A stretch of DNA of 64,000 nucleotides from Phyto melanocephala. Lineage: Eukaryota > Arthropoda > Insecta > Diptera > Rhinophoridae. This document shows positions 40,218 to 49,753 of this stretch, in pieces. Below the pieces are notes generated by a model, which was not told the origin of the DNA, searched no databases, and saw only the letters and a list, made by a program, of their open reading frames with translations. Both the position numbers and the translations under genes were made by a program. The stretch's first letter is position 1, and every line of letters begins with the position of its first letter. The stretch lies in the NCBI GenBank assembly GCA_941918925.1, contig OW799234.1:117775128-117839127 (forward strand). The letters run 5' to 3'.

Positions 40218-40508
40218 TACATATAAGTAGGTAGTTCATGTACTTAATAACTTTAGATTGTAAACACGCTGAATTTGCAAGGTGTCCCAAATTCACTTGT
40301 GAAAGGTCGTGAGCGAAAATTCATAACTAAGCGTAATATATTCAATTTCAATCACTGATTTTGGTTACTTTTTAATTCTGATAACAGAGTTTTTAATTGA
40401 TATCAGAGGCGACGGATGACGAATATTAGAGACAGCTCTGCTTAGCAGACTCTTAGCCAATAGTCGCAGATACCTGAATAGTTATGACAACACAATAAAC
40501 ATACTATT

Positions 40509-40766
40509 TCGATGCCTTACTTCCTCAACATCGTATCTTAAAAAAATAAAATTTTTCAGGAGAGACAAAAAAAAACGGTTCATCTTTTTATACTTCGGTT
40601 TTTGGTCAAAAGTTTAAATGCAATTATTAAGGAATTGATTTTATTTATGTAAACAAGTAGTAATAATATACTAATCTTTTTTAGTTAAAGCATAAAACAA
40701 TCGTTTGATATGAAAAAGTCAAAACCGTATTTTTTAAGATACGAGGTTGAGGAAGTAAGGCATCGA
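40509..40766. mobile_element. MITE with TCGATGCCTTACTTCC ends
   Basis: The left end TCGATGCCTTACTTCCTCAA and the right end, its reverse complement, form inverted repeats of about 37 bp with one mismatch. The element is 258 bp with an AT-rich interior. Flanks do not show a clear target duplication. Confidence 0.7.
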
Positions 40767-41575
40767 TATGTATTAGTACTATTTTAGGACAGTTTTTATT
40801 TGTAAAGCAAAAAAAAAAAAATTGTTTATACTATTGTGAAGTCCTGAACATTATGACAATGTGACATGTTAGGACACCTTGTGTGTACAGTAATTATATT
40901 TAAACTTGTTGCAATATTGTTTGAATTGTAATAAAAATAATTACCAAATAAATTGCACTAACATTATATTGTGTTAGGTTACTTTAAGGAATTCAGATTA
41001 TTGCATTAAAAAAATAAAAACTATGTCAAAAATGATTGATAATTAATTTTAAGTTTTTTTCCAATCAATAAACTAATGCTATTGTTGTATGCAATATTAC
41101 TACTTTTTCTTATTTCAATAAAATTGTATAAAAAATTCTGATATTAAATAAATAAATAATTCAGTACGCAATATAATGTTTACCGAATTTATAAATATTT
41201 CTTGTATAAATATTTAAATTCAAACAAATCACATTTATTTTTTTTTTCTGTTTGTTTATTTTTAAATAGAAAAAATATAATCTTTTTTGGAAAAATAATA
41301 AAAATAAAATCCAGCAACTTATTTATTTAATAAATAACATTAAATGTCAACCGGTTGACATTTTTTACTTTTAATTTGTTCTTTGATTTATATTTACAAG
41401 AAAAACATGACGGTATACACAAACAAATATTGATTAATATTAATATTTTAGGGATTTTTTATTTTTATTTTTTTTTGATATTTTACATAACAATCACACT
41501 GAAAAATATAAAATGCAAATGTTTTTGCAATTGTTAAAAAACTTAATACAAATAAAAAAGTATAGTATAATTTAC

Positions 41576-41830
41576 CTGGAAGGTGAGTATGGTGAATAAT
41601 GTGGTGCATGCGCTGAGTGTGAATTACGCAATGGAAACTGTGGCATAACCAAAGGTTGTGAACCGCTCATTTGGCAGTGGGGACCGTTAGGACCATTCAT
41701 AGTACCTGGCATAACACCAACGCCACCACCACCACCACCACGATCATGACCACCATGACCGCCAATGGTATTATTACCCGTTGACATACTTTGTGGCATT
41801 TGTTGTTGGTGTTGTGGCATAGGACCCAGT
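41576..41830 (-). CDS. Ten-a: Teneurin (Ten-a-like) internal exon, cytoplasmic N-terminal region
   Basis: This 255-bp exon is read on the minus strand. It starts after a pyrimidine-rich TTTTTTCTAG acceptor and ends at CCAG|GTAAAT. It opens with the last base of a split codon, then 84 codons, and closes with two bases (AG) of an Arg codon finished by the next exon. The product is low complexity: [13 protein letters not shown] at the start, a GGHGG and six-Gly run in the middle, then [19 protein letters not shown]. That final stretch leads straight into the juxtamembrane segment of the exon at 22889-22995, as in insect teneurins. Teneurins are type II membrane proteins that act as homophilic or heterophilic synaptic and axon-guidance receptors, and this part lies in the cytoplasm. 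Assignment to Ten-a rather than Ten-m rests on remembered family sequence and is inference. The exon could also begin with an alternative internal Met at 41820. Confidence 0.9.
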
Positions 41831-44370
41831 CTAGAAAAAACAGAAAAATGTATAAAAGAAAATTTTAATAATATTTTTTTTTTGTAAATTTCATATTTAC
41901 ATTACAAATTTATGTATTAATATGTATGCTTAAACAATGTCGCGTCATATGCTGTTGAATTATGTATATTGACAATGTAAATGTTTTTCATTAATAAAAA
42001 TTCCTGTGTGTATCCTTCTATGAGTGTACGTGCATATGTAATATAAAACATGTATGAATGCTCATTTTTTTTATGACATTCACATGACATCACATACACA
42101 AAAACCCAAGTCATATATACACTCTGATATGTAAATACTGTTAAACGGAAATTTTAAATTAAAAAACATAAATCAATAGTTACAAGTGGTAATATTCATT
42201 CAATTTCTCTTTTTCCTTTACTCTCAACCCAACTCCCACTTGGCAATGTGCAGTTTATGTGAGTGTATTTTGTATAAAGTTAAATAATTGTTAAATAAAT
42301 GTATACGAAAATAGTTTGTTTTTTATTTTCATTTATTGGTGTATTTATGTGTGTTACATTTTATTTACTGTAATTGTAAAGTGCAAGTATTATCGAAAAC
42401 AACATTAAACGGATATAAAGCCTATAGGCTTTTTACTCTCTTCTATAAATCTATGTGTGCTACATGAAACCTACAGTATCAAAGCCAACGATAAGTGTTT
42501 GAAATTTTTCGATTATTTGACTGCGTATAAATGTATGGATGTGTGTTAGTATATTTTAATTTTTTGCCATTGGATTTCCTGTGGGAAATTTATTAATGCA
42601 TGACAATGTTTGTTAATAGCGCAAGTTAACAATAAAAAAAACTTAAATTATTGTTAATAAAACATTATACGACTGTAATAATAAATGGGAAAAAATGTTA
42701 TAAAAAAAGAAAAAAATCTCCACGCCTAAAACCATTTAATACATCTATCTGGTTGCTGTTTGTTTTGTATCATTATTTATAATGGCTTTAAACTATCTAT
42801 GCGTTTATTTTTATTATTTTACGCCTAGAACTATGCAAATATTTTTGCTTTCAAATTTTTTAATTTGAAACAATTTTAAGAAAAGTCTGTTAAATACAAT
42901 TTTCAAATCTGTAGACAATATGCACATCATTTGAAATGTTTTTCACTTTTGATGTATGTCCTTTACGATAATAATTCTTTAAAACTATGAAAATATTTTA
43001 AAACATTTAAATGGTTTTTGACTTTGATGTATTTCTTTATCAACAACTTCCCCTAAAAATATGTTTTTTTTCTGCTCAGTCTTTACTATTTAAAAGTTTT
43101 ATGTACCATAAAGCAATTGCAAAACCACGGAAACATTTAAAGCTTTCAAACTTGTATGTGGTCCAAAAAAATTTGTTTAATCACTAGTACTTGGTCAACT
43201 ATAGCGAAACCATTTCAGTAAACTCCAGCTGACCAAACAAATGCCATTATAATATATATGTAGATATAATCTTACATTTAAGTATTTTCATACGCATTAT
43301 GGACAGCAACAATTTTTTTTTAGGATTGTGCTATTGTGTATATAACTATCTACATATTTGCCAAATTTAATGTCCTTTTGCTTGGACTTTGTGTATACAT
43401 TTATAAGATAGTTTGTGGAAAGTATATGAAAGACATAGAGCAAACTTTATGGTTGAACAACTTAATTTAAATAGCTTTAATCTATGTTAGTAACAAATAA
43501 ATCACAAAACACATACTTTTACAATTACCCATACAGCCATATGCACATAATATTCCTGCGTAAAAGGCGACTAGTCCATATCCGCTTGTTAAATATATTC
43601 TATAATTGACTAGGACTAGTCAAAATACCACCCAAATGTATTGAGAAAACAAGGTCGATTAAATATTGCGATGTTCTAGGGCTAGACTATATAGTTAACC
43701 CAGTCACCACTCGATGGAGTATCTAAACGAGAATTATTCAGTTCTTAACAACTCTAATACAATCTTTAAAATACGAACAGTTGTCGCATAACTAAAAACT
43801 ATTGTTTAAAAATGACATAGTCATTTGCAGCATTACATAGGTCCATGTTATAAGTGTCCATTGAAGCTACAAAGGACGACGTAGCACAGTGAGACAACGC
43901 CGGCATTAAATACAAGGAGTAATTGCAGAGTTCTGAAATTTTGCACAGGTTACTTTTGAGACAATTCCAGTTTAAAAAAAAAATTAAGAAAATTCGCCCA
44001 CTTTTACGCCCACCTCCCATACAATCGAAATTTGTAAAATGCCGTATTGTCCGTAATACTTAAGGGATAACTTTAAATTTTGGTATACTTGAATGTTATA
44101 TTGTTACAAACATTATCGGAATAAAGTTTTGAACTTTGGCCCACTTTTACCCCCACCCCCCATACAACCTCAACATAAAAAGTTCCATATTTTCTAAAAT
44201 ATTTTAGGTACAATCTTCAAATTTGATATTATTATTATTTATATAAATTAAATTTTTTAATGTGAACCATTTTTTATTTTGGCTTAAGTTCATTTGTTTC
44301 TTTATTTAATTTTATAATTCAAATTAAATTAAATTGTAACCATTTTAGGAATATTCTTTCTAAAAATTAT

Positions 44371-44442
44371 TTCCGATCTTAGCCGAGTGGAATGCATTTT
44401 CGAAATCAGCTACGATTTCATCATCAGCACTCTTTATCGGTA
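44371..44442 (-). ncRNA. Hammerhead ribozyme, outermost left-arm copy
   Basis: Intact core on the minus strand; predicted cleavage between 44390 and 44389. In the teneurin sense it is the last ribozyme before the exon at 41576-41830. Confidence 0.75.
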
Positions 44443-44915
44443 TACTACTATGTAACTTAAAATTCCTATTTATGTTACAATTGAATGAAATTTGAATTAG
44501 TGAATCTTAGTATTAATTTTCATATTTTGTTGAATATTTAATTTCACCTATCAAATGACAATTCATAATTCAACATGTTCATATTCTTCTATATTCGTAA
44601 TACATTTTCGTTATGCTTTCAATATCCATCCTTTGGCTGGAATTATTGAAAACAAGGTTGTATTTACATTTTCATTTATATAAGTCCATCTAGGTGATAG
44701 ACACTGAACAATGAATTCTTGAATGTCATTAACACCGTGCCATGTGTGTTATAATTATATATTTATATTTTATTCGAACTTTTTTCTATATATTAAATTT
44801 TTTAATGTGAACCATTTTTTATTTTGGCTTAAGTTCATTTGTTTCTTTATTTAATTTTATAATTCAAATTAAATTAAATTGTAACCATTTTAGGAATATT
44901 CTTTCTAAAAATTAT

Positions 44916-44987
44916 TTCCGATCTTAGCCGAGTGGAATGCATTTTCGAAATCAGCTACGATTTCATCATCAGCACTCTTTATCGGTA
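44916..44987 (-). ncRNA. Hammerhead ribozyme, left-arm copy
   Basis: Intact core on the minus strand; predicted cleavage between 44935 and 44934. Confidence 0.75.
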
Positions 44988-45460
44988 TACTACTATGTAA
45001 CTTAAAATTCCTATTTATGTTACAATTGAATGAAATTTGAATTAGTGAATCTTAGTATTAATTTTCATATTTTGTTGAATATTTAATTTCACCTATCAAA
45101 TGACAATTCATAATTCAACATGTTCATATTCTTCTATATTCGTAATACATTTTCGTTATGCTTTCAATATCCATCCTTTGGCTGGAATTATTGAAAACAA
45201 GGTTGTATTTACATTTTCATTTATATAAGTCCATCTAGGTGATAGACACTGAACAATGAATTCTTGAATGTCATTAACACCGTGCCATGTGTGTTATAAT
45301 TATATATTTATATTTTATTCGAACTTTTTTCTATATATTAAATTTTTTAATGTGAACCATTTTTTATTTTGGCTTAAGTTCATTTGTTTCTTTATTTAAT
45401 TTTATAATTCAAATTAAATTTAATTGTAACCATTTTAGGAATATTCTTTCTAAAAATTAT

Positions 45461-45532
45461 TTCCGATCTTAGCCGAGTGGAATGCATTTTCGAAATCAGC
45501 TACGATTTCATCATCAGCACTCTTTATCGGTA
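45461..45532 (-). ncRNA. Hammerhead ribozyme, left-arm copy
   Basis: Intact core on the minus strand; predicted cleavage between 45480 and 45479. Confidence 0.75.
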
Positions 45533-46005
45533 TACTACTATGTAACTTAAAATTCCTATTTATGTTACAATTGAATGAAATTTGAATTAGTGAATCTTAG
45601 TATTAATTTTCATATTTTGTTGAATATTTAATTTCACCTATCAAATGACAATTCATAATTCAACATGTTCATATTCTTCTATATTCGTAATACATTTTCG
45701 TTATGCTTTCAATATCCATCCTTTGGCTGGAATTATTGAAAACAAGGTTGTATTTACATTTTCATTTATATAAGTCCATCTAGGTGATAGACACTGAACA
45801 ATGAATTCTTGAATGTCATTAACACCGTGCCATGTGTGTTATAATTATATATTTATATTTTATTCGAACTTTTTTCTATATATTAAATTTTTTAATGTGA
45901 ACCATTTTTTATTTTGGCTTAAGTTCATTTGTTTCTTTATTTAATTTTATAATTCAAATTAAATTAAATTGTAACCATTTTAGGAATATTCTTTCTAAAA
46001 ATTAT

Positions 46006-46077
46006 TTCCGATCTTAGCCGAGTGGAATGCATTTTCGAAATCAGCTACGATTTCATCATCAGCACTCTTTATCGGTA
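46006..46077 (-). ncRNA. Hammerhead ribozyme, left-arm copy
   Basis: Intact core on the minus strand; predicted cleavage between 46025 and 46024. Sense orientation relative to the teneurin gene. Confidence 0.75.
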
Positions 46078-46550
46078 TACTACTATGTAACTTAAAATTC
46101 CTATTTATGTTACAATTGAATGAAATTTGAATTAGTGAATCTTAGTATTAATTTTCATATTTTGTTGAATATTTAATTTCACCTATCAAATGACAATTCA
46201 TAATTCAACATGTTCATATTCTTCTATATTCGTAATACATTTTCGTTATGCTTTCAATATCCATCCTTTGGCTGGAATTATTGAAAACAAGGTTGTATTT
46301 ACATTTTCATTTATATAAGTCCATCTAGGTGATAGACACTGAACAATGAATTCTTGAATGTCATTAACACCGTGCCATGTGTGTTATAATTATATATTTA
46401 TATTTTATTCGAACTTTTTTCTATATATTAAATTTTTTAATGTGAACCATTTTTTATTTTGGCTTAAGTTCATTTGTTTCTTTATTTAATTTTATAATTC
46501 AAATTAAATTAAATTGTAACCATTTTAGGAATATTCTTTCTAAAAATTAT

Positions 46551-46622
46551 TTCAGATCTTAGCCGAGTGGAATGCATTTTCGAAATCAGCTACGATTTCA
46601 TCATCAGCACTCTTTATCGGTA
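46551..46622 (-). ncRNA. Hammerhead ribozyme, left-arm copy nearest the hinge
   Basis: Minus-strand counterpart with an intact core; predicted cleavage between 46570 and 46569. A C-to-A change at 46554 breaks one pair of the outer stem I helix (CCGA/TCGG), the only copy with a change inside the fold. Confidence 0.72.
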
Positions 46623-46976
46623 TAATACTATGTAACTTAAAATTCCTATTTATGTTACAATTGAATGAAATTTGAATTAGTGAATCTTAGTATTAATTTT
46701 CATATTTTGTTGAATATTTAATTTCACCTATCAAATGACAATTCATAATTCAACATGTTCATATTCTTCTATATTCGTAATACATTTTCGTTATGCTTTC
46801 AATATCCATCCTTTGGCTGGAATTATTGAAAACAAGGTTGTATTTACATTTTCATTTATATAAGTCCATCTAGGTGATAGACACTGAACAATGAATTCTT
46901 GAATGTCATTAACACCGTGCCATGTGTGTTATAATTATATATTTATATTTTATTCGAACTTTTTTCTATATATTAA

Positions 46977-47029
46977 TTATAATATTATTATTATTAATAT
47001 TATTATTATTATAATATTATTATATATTA
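46977..47029. repeat. AT-rich hinge of the palindrome
   Basis: A stretch of only A and T with ATT/AAT trinucleotide repeats separates the two arms. The arms do not mirror perfectly here: the left arm ends TTTTTTCTATATATTA while the right arm starts ATATATTAAAAAGTTCGA, lacking the TATAG expected from a perfect mirror. Confidence 0.85.
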
Positions 47030-47370
47030 AAAAGTTCGAATAAAATATAAATATATAATTATAACACACATGGCACGGTGTTAATGACATTCAAGAATTC
47101 ATTGTTCAGTGTCTATCACCTAGATGGACTTATATAAATGAAAATGTAAATACAACCTTGTTTTCAATAATTCCAGCCAAAGGATGGATATTGAAAGCAT
47201 AACGAAAATGTATTACGAATATAGAAGAATATGAACATGTTGAATTATGAATTGTCATTTGATAGGTGAAATTAAATATTCAACAAAATATGAAAATTAA
47301 TACTAAGATTCACTAATTCAAATTTCATTCAATTGTAACATAAATAGGAATTTTAAGTTACATAGTAGTA

Positions 47371-47442
47371 TACCGATAAAGAGTGCTGATGATGAAATCG
47401 TAGCTGATTTCGAAAATGCATTCCACTCGGCTAAGATCGGAA
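47371..47442 (+). ncRNA. Hammerhead ribozyme, type I, right-arm copy 1
   Basis: The parts follow in exact order. CCGA (47373-47376) and GAGTG (47381-47385) are the 5' side of stem I, followed by CTGATGA (47386-47392) and an extra T at 47393. Stem II is GAAATC/GATTTC (47394-47399, 47406-47411) with loop GTAGCT, then GAAA (47412-47415). The tiny stem III is AA-TGCA-TT (47415-47422), C17 is 47423, and CACTC (47424-47428) with TCGG (47437-47440) is the 3' side of stem I. All invariant core residues of the hammerhead are present: C3, U4, G5, A6, G8, A9, G12, A13, A14, A15.1-U16.1 and H17. Stem I has an internal loop, as natural type I ribozymes do for contact with loop 2. Cleavage is predicted after 47423. 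The extra U between A9 and stem II is unusual and could lower activity. Confidence 0.75.
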
Positions 47443-47915
47443 ATAATTTTTAGAAAGAATATTCCTAAAATGGTTACAATTTAATTTAATTTGAATTATA
47501 AAATTAAATAAAGAAACAAATGAACTTAAGCCAAAATAAAAAATGGTTCACATTAAAAAATTTAATATATAGAAAAAAGTTCGAATAAAATATAAATATA
47601 TAATTATAACACACATGGCACGGTGTTAATGACATTCAAGAATTCATTGTTCAGTGTCTATCACCTAGATGGACTTATATAAATGAAAATGTAAATACAA
47701 CCTTGTTTTCAATAATTCCAGCCAAAGGATGGATATTGAAAGCATAACGAAAATGTATTACGAATATAGAAGAATATGAACATGTTGAATTATGAATTGT
47801 CATTTGATAGGTGAAATTAAATATTCAACAAAATATGAAAATTAATACTAAGATTCACTAATTCAAATTTCATTCAATTGTAACATAAATAGGAATTTTA
47901 AGTTACATAGTAGTA

Positions 47916-47987
47916 TACCGATAAAGAGTGCTGATGATGAAATCGTAGCTGATTTCGAAAATGCATTCCACTCGGCTAAGATCGGAA
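47916..47987 (+). ncRNA. Hammerhead ribozyme, right-arm copy 2
   Basis: Identical fold to the copy at 47371-47442, 545 bp further on; predicted cleavage after 47968. Confidence 0.75.
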
Positions 47988-48460
47988 ATAATTTTTAGAA
48001 AGAATATTCCTAAAATGGTTACAATTTAATTTAATTTGAATTATAAAATTAAATAAAGAAACAAATGAACTTAAGCCAAAATAAAAAATGGTTCACATTA
48101 AAAAATTTAATATATAGAAAAAAGTTCGAATAAAATATAAATATATAATTATAACACACATGGCACGGTGTTAATGACATTCAAGAATTCATTGTTCAGT
48201 GTCTATCACCTAGATGGACTTATATAAATGAAAATGTAAATACAACCTTGTTTTCAATAATTCCAGCCAAAGGATGGATATTAAAAGCATAACGAAAATG
48301 TATTACGAATATAGAAGAATATGAACATGTTGAATTATGAATTGTCATTTGATAGGTGAAATTAAATATTCAACAAAATATGAAAATTAATACTAAGATT
48401 CACTAATTCAAATTTCATTCAATTGTAACATAAATAGGAATTTTAAGTTACATAGTAGTA

Positions 48461-48532
48461 TACCGATAAAGAGTGCTGATGATGAAATCGTAGCTGATTT
48501 CGAAAATGCATTCCACTCGGCTAAGATCGGAA
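48461..48532 (+). ncRNA. Hammerhead ribozyme, right-arm copy 3
   Basis: Same core and stems as 47371-47442; predicted cleavage after 48513. Confidence 0.75.
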
Positions 48533-49005
48533 ATAATTTTTAGAAAGAATATTCCTAAAATGGTTACAATTTAATTTAATTTGAATTATAAAATTAAATA
48601 AAGAAACAAATGAACTTAAGCCAAAATAAAAAATGGTTCACATTAAAAAATTTAATATATAGAAAAAAGTTCGAATAAAATATAAATATATAATTATAAC
48701 ACACATGGCACGGTGTTAATGACATTCAAGAATTCATTGTTCAGTGTCTATCACCTAGATGGACTTATATAAATGAAAATGTAAATACAACCTTGTTTTC
48801 AATAATTCCAGCCAAAGGATGGATATTGAAAGCATAACGAAAATGTATTACGAATATAGAAGAATATGAACATGTTGAATTATGAATTGTCATTTGATAG
48901 GTGAAATTAAATATTCAACAAAATATGAAAATTAATACTAAGATTCACTAATTCAAATTTCATTCAATTGTAACATAAATAGGAATTTTAAGTTACATAG
49001 TAGTA

Positions 49006-49077
49006 TACCGATAAAGAGTGCTGATGATGAAATCGTAGCTGATTTCGAAAATGCATTCCACTCGGCTAAGATCGGAA
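49006..49077 (+). ncRNA. Hammerhead ribozyme, right-arm copy 4
   Basis: Same core and stems as 47371-47442; predicted cleavage after 49058. Confidence 0.75.
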
Positions 49078-49550
49078 ATAATTTTTAGAAAGAATATTCC
49101 TAAAATGGTTACAATTTAATTTAATTTGAATTATAAAATTAAATAAAGAAACAAATGAACTTAAGCCAAAATAAAAAATGGTTCACATTAAAAAATTTAA
49201 TATATAGAAAAAAGTTCGAATAAAATATAAATATATAATTATAACACACATGGCACGGTGTTAATGACATTCAAGAATTCATTGTTCAGTGTCTATCACC
49301 TAGATGGACTTATATAAATGAAAATGTAAATACAACCTTGTTTTCAATAATTCCAGCCAAAGGATGGATATTGAAAGCATAACGAAAATGTATTACGAAT
49401 ATAGAAGAATATGAACATGTTGAATTATGAATTGTCATTTGATAGGTGAAATTAAATATTCAACAAAATATGAAAATTAATACTAAGATTCACTAATTCA
49501 AATTTCATTCAATTGTAACATAAATAGGAATTTTAAGTTACATAGTAGTA

Positions 49551-49622
49551 TACCGATAAAGAGTGCTGATGATGAAATCGTAGCTGATTTCGAAAATGCA
49601 TTCCACTCGGCTAAGATCGGAA
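49551..49622 (+). ncRNA. Hammerhead ribozyme, right-arm copy 5
   Basis: Same core and stems as 47371-47442; predicted cleavage after 49603. The A33 expansion lies about 95 bp downstream of it. Confidence 0.75.
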
Positions 49623-49715
49623 ATAATTTTTAGAAAGAATATTCCTAAAATGGTTACAATTTAATTTAATTTGAATTATAAAATTAAATAAAGAAACAAA
49701 TGAACTTAAGCCAAA

Positions 49716-49753
<38 letters not shown>

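Larger units (their letters stand above)
22996..41575 (-). other. Teneurin intron between cytoplasmic and transmembrane exons
   Basis: An 18,580-bp intron defined by the donor at 41574-41575 and the acceptor at 22996-22997. It contains two inverted Helentron-like elements, a non-LTR 3' end, several MITEs and Helitron fragments listed separately. Long stretches such as 30621-31860, 31960-34039, 34685-38084 and 40767-41575 show only AT-rich unique-looking DNA. I see no coding exon or RNA gene in them. Confidence 0.88.
44247..46976 (-). repeat. 545-bp satellite, left arm: five tandem copies
   Basis: The landmark AGCCGAGTGG recurs at 44381, 44926, 45471, 46016 and 46561, exactly 545 bp apart. 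Units are almost identical, with private single-base differences at about 45421, 46554 and 46625. Each unit carries one hammerhead ribozyme on the minus strand. The array begins right after the 10-bp sequence ATTTATATAA, which recurs at 49813-49822 after the right arm. Confidence 0.95.
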
